This document shows, in pieces, positions 20,691 to 33,296 of a DNA stretch of 64,000 nt. Every line of letters begins with the position of its first letter. Positions within the stretch are counted from its first letter, which is position 1. The translations under genes and the position numbers were made by a program. The DNA comes from Flammula alnicola (taxonomy: Eukaryota; Basidiomycota; Agaricomycetes; Agaricales; Strophariaceae): assembly GCA_015499995.1 (NCBI GenBank), contig JADNRV010000110.1, forward strand, positions 1 through 64,000. Reading direction: 5' to 3'. The notes beneath the pieces were generated by a model. The model made no database searches, was not told where the DNA came from, and saw nothing but the letters and a program-made list of their open reading frames with translations.

Positions 20691-23189
20691 CTTATATGGC
20701 ATCACAGTCGTCGACCGCGATCTTCAAATTCTGGCTCCATGCGGACGATAAACGACTCGCTTCCTGCGAACGAAACACGATGACAACTGCATAGACTTCC
20801 AAATCATATGGAGGAGTGAATTCGGGAGGCGGGCGCTCGGTGTGGTGGTGGTTGGGTGTTATCAATTAATGTTGAGAGACCAGTGCCACTATCATGATCA
20901 TCGATGACTCTTGACTCTGCTGAGCGCTTTAGTACTTCACTAATAGCCCATGTATTCCAATGCGTCAATAATATTGTTTAAATGCTAAATGTCCACGGTG
21001 TTACTATCGGTGAAAGGTGCATGCATAATCGCCCACAAATTCCTCGGAACCTTGTAAGTATGCACTGCGCGCGTACATCAGCCGATTGACTTCGAAGTTC
21101 AAGTAGCTCCACCATCTGTTCTGTCCTTCAATCGCATTTTTTTTTTGATTCGGTGTTATTTTTGTGCTTTGACGTCCGAGTCTTGCGTTGTCAGAGTCAG
21201 TCAGTCATTCAGTCAGTCAGTCAGTTGGCAGTCAGTCAGTGCGATGACACGGAACGTGTTAATTAAACTTGCTAGAATATGTTTACATTGAATGTATGTA
21301 CATACTGTACATAAATGAAATGTCTAAAGTTCAATGTCGATGTCAAAGAAAATGATACAACGGTTGCTTACAAGTTACATCGATGGGACTCACGGAGCAT
21401 AGTATGCATCATGCATGTACTTGGCATGTACAGTACAGAGTAGAGTATATGTAGTGTGGCGCGCAGCGCATTGCCGCGGACTTGCCATAAACCCCAAATG
21501 ATGTATAATTTATAAACGGTCTACAGACGCTTTCCCGGGCCCATCCATTCCCAACTACACTTCCAATTGCAAGGCAATCGACAACTTGCAGATAAGTATA
21601 TATACTAATCGTCTTGACAATATTTTTTTAGCCATACGCGTCCACTGTAAACGAAACGGATGCAAATCCTGAAGCTTGAAGCTTTGAAGCTCGAAAGGCC
21701 AAAGAGTAACGGCGCCGCAACTTGAGACCGCAAGCCTGAGCGCAGAAATAGGCTGAAATAACTTGTATGCAAGTAAGTAAGTATGCAAGTAGGAGGAGAG
21801 CTCCAGGGTCCAGGTCCCGATCGTTCGTCCAACACGCGTTCGTCGATAATGATCTGCGCGCGTCATGCGTGCGTGCGTGCGTACGCCCGCTAACGCCGTG
21901 AAATATGCAATGCGCCACGCGTGGCACCATGTGGGCTCATGTAGGCTCATGTGGGCCGTCGCATCGCGACACGGGTGGTGCACTTATCGGTGACGGGAGA
22001 GCGGGTGGAGGCTATTGGTATTGGTATTGGTGGGAGCGTATCGCGAGGAGGGCGGAATAGGACGGGGTCGGAATGCATTATGCATTATGCATATGTGTAT
22101 GCATGTTAAACTTTTCTCGTTACCCGGGGTCGGGCTAGGTGAAGCTTGAGGTAACGCGCAAAACAGGCTTTTAATCTGATTATAATCACGCCTTGCAAGT
22201 TGCAACGGGCTTCCAGCGGGCTTCGGGCTTGGTACCTGCAGAGGCTCCGGTCCACATGCCCAGCCAACTTTGGAGATATGTACATAGTGACTAGTAGTGA
22301 TTACCCATCGAAGAATCAGACAAAGAAATGCCTCTTACGACCGGACTTGTAATGTCTGCCAATCAAGTTGCGCAGTAGTATTTTCAGTGTCGAGACGTTA
22401 CAGACGTTACCTGGGCTGATGACTGCTTGATAGATTGATGCAGCCCCGGGTCTTGATGAACATTGAAAGCCTTTGGAGTTGGCCTAATATTAGTGGTGAA
22501 AGTGTCAGGGAAGGTTAAATGAAGGCGGTTGGAATGGTAAACCAGATATTGGAGAGCTCGAGTTTGAGAGAGAGGGCTGGAGCTCAGCGGAGGAATGGAG
22601 CATCATGCATCGGGGCCGGGAGAGAATTAGACCTTGTCAGCTGAGAAGAACAAAAGCATCTGTAAATGGAGATGTGATGGCGTGAGTACGAGAGACGCAA
22701 GCTGACGTTCTGAAAACCTTTTCCAGACGGGTTATCTCCCCATTATCGCCAGGTGTAGAAATCATTCTCGCGCGCTCTTTCGCAAGATCCCAGAGTTATC
22801 TTTGAAATCTTGACTACAGAACCAGGCACGGCGATGTCGATTCGAATTCGAACATCACAAATATCATAGGTATGCCGGCAAGATTGCCCTAGATGTCGAT
22901 TTGGATGAGAAAGCATGGCTCTGTAGACGGTACTTTTAGTTTAAGTCGTGCTCACCGTCAAATCCGAGCGAGCGCTGAGAGCGTCGTCAAGGAAGACTGG
23001 GCGGTTCCGTTCATCTGAAGGATCTACCCGTATTGGAGCCGACCCTGGGATTCCGTGATTATATATGGGGCCAATACTTTGGTTCCCATGAGCATTTAGA
23101 TGAAAGCAATTATTACGATATGTAATATCCTTTCCCTGTCCTTGACTTTTCTCTACAGGTCTTTCTTTGTTCCTCCTCCGTCAACTCCC
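20691..23189. other. Long intergenic region 5' of the G-alpha gene
   Basis: About 2.5 kb without a supported gene. Visible: a CAGT tetranucleotide tract (21193-21241), GGTATT and GCGT short tandems (21873-22032), and TGCATTATGCAT duplications at 22074-22091. Minus-strand ORFs at 21555-21983 lie in this repeated material. The region may include the G-alpha promoter and a long 5' UTR. Confidence 0.4.
21193..21241 (+). repeat. CAGT microsatellite
   Basis: About eleven AGTC/CAGT units interrupted by ATT and GG, within the intergenic region. Confidence 0.8.
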
Positions 23190-25932
23190 ATGGCGCGGTC
23201 GCTCGACGAAGACCCGCTGACGTTGGCTATTGCACCCCCGCCTGACGAAACTTACGAACAACGACAGATAAGAGAAGCAGCAGAAGCAGAGGCGAAGAGG
23301 ATTAGCGATGAGATTGACGAACAAATTCGGAAGGAAAGGGAAGCTGAGAGGAGGAAGAAGAAGCCCGTTAAACTGCTCCTGCTAGGTGCGTTCCCATACT
23401 ATCCCTTCCATGTGCCGTGCAGGCCCCCAATACCGCGGGCTTTACAGGTCAAAGCGAAAGTGGGAAAACCGCGACACTGAAAAGTACGTTCCCTCCAAAA
23501 CGAAAAAGTTGCATCCACAGCTGACTCGTAATACCCAGACTTCCAGCTCACCTACGCACGACGAGAGTGGACCGAGGAGCGAGCCGCATGGCGCGCCGTC
23601 ATCTTCCTCAACCTCGTGCGCAACGTCAACGAGATCCTCGCCCACCTCAACAGCGAGATGTCCGACCTCCCCTGGAACCCCGACGACTCCCAAGAAGACC
23701 TCCTCGCCCCCCGGCCCCCGCGTGCCCTCCCCCGCCTCAAGTTCACCGACAAACACCGGACGCTCAGAACACGCCTCGCGCCTTTGGCCCACGTCCAGCA
23801 CGTCTTGGAGGCCAAGCTCGGCACCGCGAGCCTCGAGCCGCATTCTACGTCCGTGAACACCGCCGCGCCGTTCGAGCACCACCACCCCGCGTCGCCGAAC
23901 CGCCGCGCCCTCCAGGAGTTCTCCATCAACTCCTCCAACGGGTGGAAGTCCGCGCTCGACCGCTTCCGCACTCTCCGGACAGCGCCTGTCGCCCCCGCGG
24001 TGGCGAGGCAGCAGGAGAATGTGCTTACTACTGGGAATGGGAATGGGAATGGGATGAATGGCACTAACGGGGCGAACGGGGCGAACGGGGCGAATGGCAC
24101 AGCGCTGACGCCGGTGCGGAAGGCGAAGGACACGGAGGAGGATATCGTGGAGGTGATCGCCTCGTGTCGCCAGGACATCAAGGCGCTCTGGGAGGACGAC
24201 ATCGTCGGAGAGATGCTCAACAGACGCAAGATACGCCTCGAGGATGCGCCTGGCTTGTGAGTTATCCCTATATGCATACTGCTCTTTCTTTCCCCTGTGT
24301 AAAAGTCTCATCTCATGGCCGACCGTTGCAAGCTTCATCAACGACACGGAGCGCCTGGCGACGCGCGATTACCAGCCCACGGACGACGACGTGATTCGCG
24401 CGCGCCTGCGCACGCTCGGGGTGCAGGAATACAGGTTCATTTTTGACCATGGTATGTTTGTTTTTTTTGGCAACGTGACTCCGTGGCTGCTAGCTATCTA
24501 CCCGACGATCAAACTTCTCACAATACCCGTTATCTATCTATCTACTACAAATCTACATAGGACGCACGATGGGCCAGGAGTGGAGGCTGTACGATGTCGG
24601 TGGGACACGGAGCAGTGTAAGCTATTCTTCTGTGGTTCATCCGATAATGATAATAATCTAGACATGTTTTATTTTTACAGCGGGGGGCGTGGTATCCGTA
24701 CTTCGATGATGGTATGTGCTTTTTGCCCCCCCCCTCCTCCTCCTCCGAGCCTTATTTTTAATTTTTACATTTATGCGGAACGTGTTTTCGAATTCGAATT
24801 CACACAGTCGACGCTATCATCTTCCTCGCGTGAGTGCTCCATAACACGAATCCACAGCTTTCTTCGTTTCTCAACTTGAAGGGGGTCGTCGAATCATTGT
24901 GCATCCGTTTATATTTATTGCAGGCCAAGTACATTTTTTGATTTGCATGATGCGTTCGTTATTGATTGTTATTTTTATTTTATTTTTACGTCGCCTCTAG
25001 TTTCACCTTTCGACGAAAAGCTAGCGGAGGACCGCAGGGTCAACAGATTAGAAGACAGCTACCTCCTCTGGCGCTCGGTGTGCTCGTGCAAGCTGCTTGC
25101 GCGGACGCAAATCATCCTCTGTACGTTTGTTTTGCCTTCTTCCTTCTTCCTTCCTTCTTCCTTCCATATACATGCATTTTGTACTTTCCTTTCCTTGGCT
25201 GCTTCAACACCCCAAGCCCCCCCCCCCCCTGCTTTACGTTCGTTTCCTTGCCACGTTGAGTTGGGCTGATAGGCGGCACACACACACAGTCCTCAACAAA
25301 TGCGATCTCCTACAAGCTAAGCTCCAGCGAGGCGTGCGCATCCGCGACTCCGTGCCCAGTTTCGGAGACAGGAAGAACGACCTCCCTACGGCTACGCGGT
25401 GTACGTCCTTCAACTTTTTTTTTTGTATCGACCCCCCCTTCAATCTTTCTTGGTCTTGGTCTTGGTCCATCCATCCGTCCTCACAACTATATATATATAT
25501 ATATATATATTTATTATTTACTAACGGCGATTGGCGCACAGATTTCCAGCAACATTTTAAAGAGATATCAAGGAATTCGTCGCCGATACCGCGCCCTTTT
25601 TACTTCCATCTGACCTCTGTGATCGTGAGTACCCACCCCACCCCGCCCCACTAAGGCTGCGGCTGCGGGTTTCTTTTCCTTCTATCGTGACCCTAACGTC
25701 TGTTTGTTCTTAGGATACACGGTCGACGGCTGTGACATTAGGAGCAGGTCAGCTGCCTTTCTTTTTCTTTTCCTTGCGCTCATGATGCCATGATGCGATG
25801 ATGCCCGGACATGCTACTGACAAACCTCCTCTTTTTTCTTTTTATTTTTTATTTTTTATTTTTTATAAACAAAAAATTGCAGTTGAGGAATCCATTCTGC
25901 GAGAACACCTGCGCCGTGCGGATTTGATGTAG
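23190..25932 (+). CDS. Heterotrimeric G-protein alpha subunit
   Basis: Twelve exons: 23190-23385, 23448-23483, 23539-24256, 24333-24451, 24561-24616, 24681-24711, 24808-24829, 24924-25120, 25290-25400, 25542-25624, 25714-25747 and 25883-25932. They give 550 aa. GTP-binding motifs are in order: P-loop GQSESGKT (66-73), switch I RLRTLGV, switch II DVGGTRSSRG, NKCD, and TCAT-like DTRSTAVTLGA. Between P-loop and switch I the helical domain carries a large insert with Asn/Gly repeats (NGNGNG, GANGANGAN), as in the expanded G-alpha groups of mushrooms. The N-terminus is charged and has no MGxxxS myristoylation site. It should relay receptor signals at the plasma membrane. Exon 8's 5' end is uncertain: the reading used adds about 24 aromatic residues before VSPFDEK. 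An in-frame start at 23190 is preferred over the GTG/ATG at 23100, which would need translation of intron-like sequence. Confidence 0.9.
25489..25511 (+). repeat. TA dinucleotide tract in a G-alpha intron
   Basis: About eleven TA units inside intron 9 of the G-alpha gene. A short CA run sits just before the exon 9 acceptor at 25276-25288. Confidence 0.8.
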
Positions 25933-27285
25933 ATTTGATGATTGGATCTCCTGGGACTCTTCATTTTTTTTATTCTTTATCTACGTTACCTACCGCCCTT
26001 CCTCCGAGCCTCTCATCCTTCTTTCTTGAATTCCTCCTGGACCAACAACAAACTCGTGTTCTCTGCCCTCTCCTCTCCCTCCTACCTATGTACAAGTACA
26101 TCGCCGTACGCCAGCCAACCTTCATGCCCTCGCCAACGCCATGATTACCATCTACGACCGCACCCTAATTCTCTTTCTCATCGATGCTCTACGCTTCAGC
26201 CGTCGTCATCGTTCGACTTCCGGTCATCCGGCCATCCATCCGTCCGTCCTTCATCTTTTGTTGCCTCATCTATTACCACGCCACGACTGTACACCTAGAA
26301 CCCAGTGCCACCGAATTCCTTCCGTCCGTCATCCACCACGTTGTATCCCTCGCGACACGCAACTAACTCTAACTCATCAACGTATATACTTACACCCACG
26401 GCGCGTCAACTAATGCCCCAACCCACTCAACCAACCAACCAACCATCCATCCAACCAACCCTCAAGTTGGACCTACGTATATTGTTTTTCGTCGCCCATC
26501 TACTTCCTAAAGTAATTCTTCCCTAGCTCATCTTTCGATATTTTCGCTGGCTTGCATTCAACCTTCCTTTCCTTTCCTTTCCTTTCCTTTCCCGCAACAC
26601 ACGTATATCAATCAACCGAATCACTATGTACTCTACTTTTTTTGCGAACGGATATCCACGCCCCGCCCCACGTCCGACTCGCTTCGAGTGGAATGTGGAT
26701 TGTTACTAAGTACGCTCTGTAGCTACAAATTGCTCTTGCTCCCAAAATTTTCGCTTTCCCTGTCATACTTACTCGTATAAGTACTAGTATGCGGGATTCT
26801 GTTCTGGAAATAAAAATAAAAGGGGTGTCCTTTTATTTTTGTTTTGCGCGCAATGCTCTTTTGTTTTGTTCGACTTCGTGTGAGGCTCCCGCCGCATCAA
26901 ATGTAAGTGTAGTCAACAAAATAAAAGGAGCGTCCCTTTTTTTGGCACGCGATGCGTGTTTTGTTGTTCGACTTCTGTCAGCCCTCCGCCACATCAAGTG
27001 TAATTATTGTGGTAATGGAAGATCGGGGAAAAGAAGTCCATGGGCATAAGTACAAGCGCGTATATAGGTATCGGCGGGCGGGCGTAATTTGTAGCTATAT
27101 AACAGACAACTAATAAGGTACGGTTAGGAATCGGCCAACCTATCTATCTGACGAGGTTGAGGAACAGGGGTGTACGTATGACAGCGCACTCCTGTTAAAA
27201 AATATTAATACGAAGCTGTGGCAGTTACGCTACGGAGAAAAAGCATGGGATACGCTGGCGTTGGCTAGAATTTAGGGAAGAGAGT
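25933..27285. other. Convergent intergenic region with simple repeats and a tandem duplication
   Basis: 1.35 kb between the stops of G-alpha (+) and NHX (-). It contains an AACC/ATCC-rich stretch (about 26421-26460), a TTTCC pentanucleotide tract (26563-26592), and an imperfect tandem duplication of about 90 bases at 26812-26906 and 26918-27003. Both copies run from AAAATAAAAGG to CATCAA(A/G)TGTAA. Plus-strand ORFs here are pyrimidine-rich and unsupported. Confidence 0.5.
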
Positions 27286-29644
27286 CTATGAAAAGCGATT
27301 ATCCCCCGCCCCATTGCTCCTTAGCACAGGACTCGGCAGCCCTCGCTCGATCCGACTATCATCCACCGACATCGACCGGTTCAGGTTCATCGCAGCAGCG
27401 CCGCCCTGCCTCCCCATCTCGACGTCCTGCCCCGACAGATCCACTTCATCTTCATCGCTATCCGCTGGCGTCCCTATGTTGCTCCCAGTCCCACTTCCAC
27501 CACCACCCAGGCCCGACGTCGTCCGGCGCGCGCGGCGCGCATGGAACGTCCGGCTTGCGGTAGCGTTGGAGAATATGGGCAGAAGGTATCGCTCGTCCAG
27601 CGCCTGGAACCATTTACCGTCTTCGCCTATGCCCATGGACGCAGTAACGCTGTTCTGCCGTGGCGGGTGTGTGGCGTCGTTGGTGTTAGTAGACTGTGCA
27701 GGCGCGAGCGGCAGCACCTCGCCGCTGTCCGAGTCGTACGAGTCGGACGACGACGAGGAGAATATGGCGGCGTTGCCCTGGGTAACGGGCGACAGGGGCG
27801 GATTTTGTTGGCTGCTGCTGTGCTGGAATTGGTGGTTATACAGCCGCGGTGCATAATGGGTGCCAATGCGGCCTGCACCGCGGGCGGCGCCTGAAGGACC
27901 GAGCGCGGTCGATTCGTCTTCCATGAACCGACTCCATCGGCCTTGGGCGCCGTTTCCTCCCCGTCCCACCCACGCACTCCGGCCTGGAGGCGGCAATGGC
28001 TCTTCTTCGTCGCTACTGACCCCAGCGTCGTCCTCGACACCCGTCCGAATGCCAAGCACCTCAAGCATCCGCGCCGTCGTCCCACCAAAGATGACCACAG
28101 TCAAAACAACGACAATAAGCACCGTTGTGCGCATCATTTGGGCATTAGGGCCTTTAAACCCTGCCGCGAGCGCGACGCCGACAGCACCTCTCAGCCCAGC
28201 CCAAAATAGCATCATCTGGTAGGAGTGTGGGAGCTCTTCGTTCCGTTGACCCCGCACATGCTTGTGGAACAGGTTGATGCCTTCAGAAAGCGGGAATACT
28301 GCCGCATACCGCGTGAAGACGACCGCTATGGTGGTGATGATGATGAAGACGGGCTTGACATAGCCGAAGACAGGCTCTGAGAGAGGAGCGCCCGTGAAGA
28401 GCGACATGCCAAGGTATATGAAGATAAAATTCTCCGAGAGCTGTGCGAGGGTGGAGAAGATGTATTTCGTCGCCCGTTGGGTCCGGCGCGACATGGTATG
28501 GTAGGCGTAGTGCTTCAGCGTGATGCCGCAGAATAGGAGGGACACGATGCCGGACATCGAGAGGCCATTGGAGAAGAAGTAACATGTGTAAGCACACAGC
28601 GCGACGAGGCATGATTCGATCGAGGGATAGAGGTGGAGATATGAGTGTTTGAGCATAAGGGAAGTTGCAAGCCCGAATGCTACTCCAAGAGCCATCGATA
28701 CACTGAACGAGAGCAGGAAAATTCCAATGCCGTGGAAGATGGATGTTAGATACACCTCAGTTCCGTGGAATTGGCTCAGCGTCCTTTGGGGTATTGCGTC
28801 AGGAATGGCTAGGTAGAGAAAATTGCTCGACTTACTCGTACATAACGATACTCACAGCATCGTTGATCAAACTCTCCCCAAAAATGACGGTGTAGAGTTT
28901 GGGGTCGACCTTATATTGGTTAAAAATGGCCAGAATGGTAACAGGATCCGTTGCGGACAGCGTTGAGCCGAATATAAGGCATTCGATTAGCGGCAGCTTG
29001 TCCGTATCAATACCGAGATAGGAGTAGATGAAGACGAGGAGCCTGTTCTGCAGGTGTTAAGGACATGCGTGATAGACATTCGAGATATTGCAACGTACCC
29101 AACCCCAACTGCTGATATAAAGGTTCCAAGAAATGCGAATGTGAGAATCGATCCAAAGTTGCGGAAAAAATTATCCTGAACGATGGTTTACAACCCTCCC
29201 TTACGAAGCTAATAGAGACGTACCTGTTTGAGCTCATAACCTGAATTGAGAATGATTGGAGGAAGTAACAAATTGAAGAACAGGGTGTGTTTGAATGTCT
29301 GGAGGAAAGGTTAATTAGTGCATGTCTGACAACACAATAGCCCGCACAACCCCACCCGTTTTTGAAATTCAACTCACCAGCATCTCGCGAATCATCTCGC
29401 CAGGCGCAATCCTCACGACCAACCCGACAAACATTCCAGCGAATATCGACACCAGCGTCTCGTGCACCGCGCGTATCCGTTTGATTTGAAGATAATAGGA
29501 CGTCAATAACGACAGAATGAGCAGCATGCAGACAAGGAAGAGTGACCACGACGAATAATATTCCTCCTCCTCCGCTACAGGCGCCACTGTCGTTGAGGCC
29601 GCAGCAATGGCTGCATGCGTCACCGAGGCGATTTTGAAGGTCAT
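27286..29644 (-). CDS. NHX/NHE-type Na+(K+)/H+ exchanger, endomembrane
   Basis: Exons 29644-29378, 29298-29224, 29175-29099, 29042-28836 and 28783-27286 give 707 aa. It is a CPA1 cation/proton antiporter with about eleven membrane spans. The signature [11 protein letters not shown] (about residues 96-106, the amiloride-site region) is followed by ATDPVT, and the transport motif [16 protein letters not shown] spans exon 4. [14 protein letters not shown] marks the last transmembrane part. The C-terminal 240 residues are cytosolic, acidic and Ser/Gly-rich, longer than in yeast Nhx1. It exchanges luminal protons for Na+ or K+ in late endosome or vacuole membranes and so sets pH and salt tolerance. 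The start gives a short Glu-rich lumenal N-terminus before the first helix. It lies in the same orientation as OXA1, 433 bases downstream of it. Confidence 0.95.
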
Positions 29645-30077
29645 TTTCCCGTATTCGTGGAGACGCAGTCAAAGTCTGCACAGTGGCGGTAGTTTGGGGG
29701 GCTTTGAGCCGAAAACCGGTGAATAAACCACAGCTTGTAAGACTGTAAGTGGTGCGAAATCAAGCAGCAACTTTCGCGATTGGCCCTGTTCAGTGCTCGT
29801 GGTTACGTAAGCAATATTGTAATGTGGTCTGCGGCAGACTTCAAGGGCTGGCCCGGGGCTGTATAGTGGAACAATACGCCAATGAGGCCATCTGCCACAT
29901 GAACAAGGAGCAACAGAAATTTTATGAATGAGTGAGGGTGTCCAATGGGATAAATTATGCAGATATTATATACTACTGGTTTTACAACATCTCCTTGAGA
30001 ACATCGTTTCTCAAGAAGACTCGTACGATAGCGATTTTATATCAGAACCGCCGTCAGATGAAAACTGGATATAGCGT

Positions 30078-31514
30078 TTACCGTCTCCTCTGGAGACGCT
30101 GCTTTTCCACAGCCTGTCGGCGGGCTTCCTCCACCTTTGCGGCGAGGCTCTCTCTCCCGTAGTTCCTGGCGTAACGAACAGTCTCCATCATGGTAGGAAG
30201 TTTTCCTTGAGTATCTGGTGGTGGAACGGGGATATCGAGGGCACGGCGAACTGAAGGGATTCGCAAGGCGATTGACTGCAACATCGTGAGACTTGCCGTG
30301 GTCAAGAGTGACACTGTGAGAGCCTGGGATATACACATAACTCAGAGGGTGAAGTTCAGGGCATATGGATAGACTTACTGAAGGGAAGCTTGCCATCAAG
30401 TAAATTCCTCCAAGCGAAAATACACGCAATATATTCATGACGTGTCCCATGCCCGGTCTTTCTGTTGTATTGATATCCTTTATTCCGACCTGCAGGATCT
30501 CAGTCAGTTATCGTCCATAGTATACGCGAAGGGTTTACCATTATCTGGGCATTGACAACAGCACACAGGAGCGCTGGCAAAACGTAGGTCGGATCCCCCG
30601 CCGTCAAGTCCGGAATGAGGCTAAATCCGCTATCCTTCAATTGTTCGAGAGGGAGTGTACCCAGTTTTTGAACTCCAAAGAACATGCCGAGGGTGATGGG
30701 CATCTGGATGAGCGAAACAAGACCTAAAGCTGGATTGATGTTGTGTTTCTTGTTGAAGCCTTTCATCGCCAGCGAGGCCTTTTGGATTTCGAGAGGATTC
30801 CTTGTCGCGCTCGCCGCCGTTAGCCTTTCCCTCATCGCCAGGAATTCTGCTTGGTGGGGCTGCATTCGGGCAGATTGCCGCAACCCTACGATAGCCAGGG
30901 GTACGCAACATAACCTCCAGAATGCAGTTCCAGCAACGATTGTCCAGAACCAGGGAAGGCCGGTGGAGACGTTTATGAGTTCTAGGGACCAACGAACGAG
31001 GCCGGCTGGTGACCATCCTGCAAGACCCATAGCAGCCAGGTCTCCATACTGAAGTGCAGCTGGGATGTGCTCGAGAACTGCGTCGGCAAACCCGGAGACG
31101 GCCTCAGATGATACGTCGGCAGCGGATGCTGCTACATCGGTCACGTCGGGTATGGAAGCTGAGGCATCGACACCTGCAGCGGCCGTTTCTTCGATAGGAC
31201 TCGTAGCCTCGGGTGTCGTAGGCGCTGGCGACTTGTTAAAGAGTGACAAGTTTCGGTATCCTGAAGGTGCCCGAGGGGAAGACACTATGCGACTAGAGCC
31301 TGACTTCTTCTTGGAATTAGTACAGCAGCACAAACGACTCCAAAACTCTTACCAGTAATAAAGAGGAAAACAACCGTGCATTAGAACGGTTACTTATTGA
31401 ACTGTGTGTCTTTCTTCAATATGACATATGTCAAGAAGCACTGAATACGCACCTCGAAGACAGCCTCAAAGCGCCATGCCGCATACCAAGTCCTACTGAG
31501 CTGGCGAAAGCCAT
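30078..31514 (-). CDS. OXA1: Mitochondrial inner-membrane insertase Oxa1
   Basis: Exons 31514-31453, 31413-31353, 31309-30539, 30489-30379 and 30323-30078 give 416 aa. It is a YidC/Oxa1/Alb3-family insertase that places mitochondrially made and some imported proteins into the inner membrane. The N-terminus is Ser/Arg-rich without acids, fitting an import presequence. The core has WFWTIVAGTAFWRL, a matrix loop with KHNINPALGLVSLIQMPI, GFSLIPDL and TYVLPAL, then a closing helix pair (GMGHVMNILRVFSLG, YLMASFPSALTVSLLTTAS). The C-terminal tail is basic and predicted helical (ESLAAKVEEARRQAVEKQR), as needed for ribosome binding. The first two short exons were chosen because they keep phase and give a typical presequence. 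Divergent with the DUF202 gene. Confidence 0.92.
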
Positions 31515-31741
31515 TTTGCCTGCCTGTCCTTGCAGTCAGCAGAAGTGAAGTCGAGTGAAAAGGTCGAGAACGATTTTTTTCGGAATCGTAGCGCGTTCTC
31601 ACGTGCACAACCGGCCCGAAAAAGTTATTGAATAATTGCTCCCGCCTTGAACTGTCTGCGTCTCGTTCTTTCCTCCACCGCACCACCCGAGAAGATCTGC
31701 AGGCTGTTTAACGACTCGATATCGCTTGGGGATACCATATA
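31515..31741. promoter_or_regulatory. Short bidirectional promoter between OXA1 and the DUF202 gene
   Basis: Only 227 bases separate the two start codons, so both genes probably share control elements. No motif is distinctive enough to name. Confidence 0.45.
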
Positions 31742-32542
31742 ATGAGTACTGCACGTCTACCACGGCGTACATATAGGTGAGTTTGACAGCCGCAGAAAAA
31801 GTCTGGCATGACTGACGTCTTTACCTTTCGCTGGTTTCTCGAATGTTTAGGGGGCACCGTCCACAATCGTTTGTAGCTTCTGATGTCAACGAGCTTGTAG
31901 AGATACGAGCACGACAGCGAACGTTTTATGGGGCCTACAGCCGTACGGCTCTAGGATCCTTGGGATATTCGTTGACCATCCTGAGGTTGTTCGAACCAGA
32001 TTTTCGTAGAAGTGAGTAATAAGACTCATTTAATGCCTTCAAATTGACTACATTTTCACCAAAAAAAACCATCGTCTCGGGGATATACGACACTGAAAAA
32101 CCGTTGGGTATATCCTGATTGACGTGACCCTCCCCAGAGTCGACGCGATGACATTCTCCTGCATCTTCTAATCCTGAGCAAACCACTAATCCCTCTATTT
32201 CTAGTCGGACTTCTCTTCGCAATTCTGGGAGCCCTTTTGTTCATCGTGGCGTTCTTCCGGTCTCGACATTCCAGACACGACTTCGCCGACCGGCATAAAG
32301 AAGCACACAGTGTTGATCCAGGCATCAAATCCATGGGACAGGAGGGTGCTCGTGTATTCGGTCGACCTTTCGTCACAGCTGGGTGGGTTGTCGTGCAGGT
32401 CACAGTCGTCGTCGCTGCAGTGGAGATTGCCCTTCTGGCACTCATCATCCGACATCGTACCTCCGTATGTCCGCCATTTTCTATAATTGTCCCATATGTG
32501 CTGAACCTCTGCCCTTTAAGGCTTAACGGCCATGCTTTATGA
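31742..32542 (+). CDS. DUF202-family membrane protein
   Basis: Exons 31742-31776, 31851-32011 and 32205 to about 32542. The soluble start leads to a conserved VEIRARQRTFYGAYSRT helix pair of the DUF202 type (RT...RT pattern) and LGSLGYSLTILRLF. A second span (GLLFAILGALLFIVAFF), a polar loop and a third span (AGWVVVQVTVVVAAVEIALLAL) follow. Three membrane helices of this kind mark DUF202 proteins, some of which are vacuolar or mitochondrial membrane components in fungi; the role is unknown. The 3' end is uncertain. Read through, the frame stops at 32540, but a GTATGT donor at 32465 could lead to another exon. Divergent with OXA1. Confidence 0.7.
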
Positions 32543-32798
32543 ACCTCTTTTCAAGCTCTCCCATATGCTTTGCCTTTCTATTATATCCAACACCGTGTAA
32601 ATACCCCAGCAGTTCAAATTTCTCCCTGCTGATTCTGTAAATCCTTAACCGCCGCTTTGAAAAGCATTTCTCAGGTCTCCAACTTCAGGTTCACAACAAA
32701 GATGCTGCATCGTGTACTCCCCATTGAGATGCTTTCTCGACCCAAATAATATTCGGTCTAACGTGTTACAGTATCATCTCCTGACAAGGATCACATAG

Positions 32799-33296
32799 GG
32801 CAATCTCCGTCCCAAACATTGCAACCGATCCAAGCCCACACTCTGCGCATGTGCATCTGACAGATGACGCCAATATCGCAGACCTGCACCCTGTCGATGT
32901 CAAGCTGGGAGAAGACGCAACGATGCGAAACCGGCATCTCCGGACCCATGTTTGTGATTCTTAACAGAGTTACGAATTCGAAAGCGTTGAATTGGTATTT
33001 GGTTTCCCCCATATATCTATCATCTTGAAGTTGAGAAGGCTAACCGCGGCTTCTTTGTTTTAAGACAGGAATTATCGTCATTCGTACAAGGATTTGGCCA
33101 ACGCCCAGGAAACTGGTCCACTCCATCACGATTTGTTCGCGACGATGAGGGACTCCCGATTTCCGAATTCTGCGTACGACGATCCGTAATGTGCGGCGAC
33201 GATCGTCCCTATTACGACTTCAATCGATGGAGGCGATCAGTGAAGCAAATCCACTGTAACCGGAGGCGTGGTGCGCACATAGGCATACATAATTAG
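32799..33296 (+). CDS. Unidentified multi-exon gene or remnant
   Basis: Coding-like pieces in line on the plus strand. An open stretch starts after a CACATAG acceptor at 32799 (with AHVHLTDDANIADLHP). A short exon follows an AACAG acceptor (SYEFESVEL). A 56-base intron ends in AAGACAG at about 33067, and an open exon from there (SSFVQGFGQRPGNWSTPSRF, then VMCGDDRPYYDFNRWRRS) runs to TAG at 33294. Further on, a piece at about 33446-33562 encodes a hydrophobic span (GGSVIGVVCQIAIVLI) and a stop, and might be its last exon. No start exon and no family was found. Codon content looks real, but the model is incomplete. Confidence 0.3.

Noticed and set aside
21555..21983. 142-codon minus-strand ORF
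   Set aside because: Lies over short tandem repeats in the intergenic region and has no recognisable domain.
23442..24347. Minus-strand ORFs of 241 and 301 codons over the G-alpha exon 3
   Set aside because: Shadow frames of a GC-rich exon whose plus-strand reading matches G-alpha.
25935..26413. Plus-strand ORFs after the G-alpha stop
   Set aside because: Pyrimidine-rich 3' flank gives Ser/Pro/Leu-rich frames by chance.
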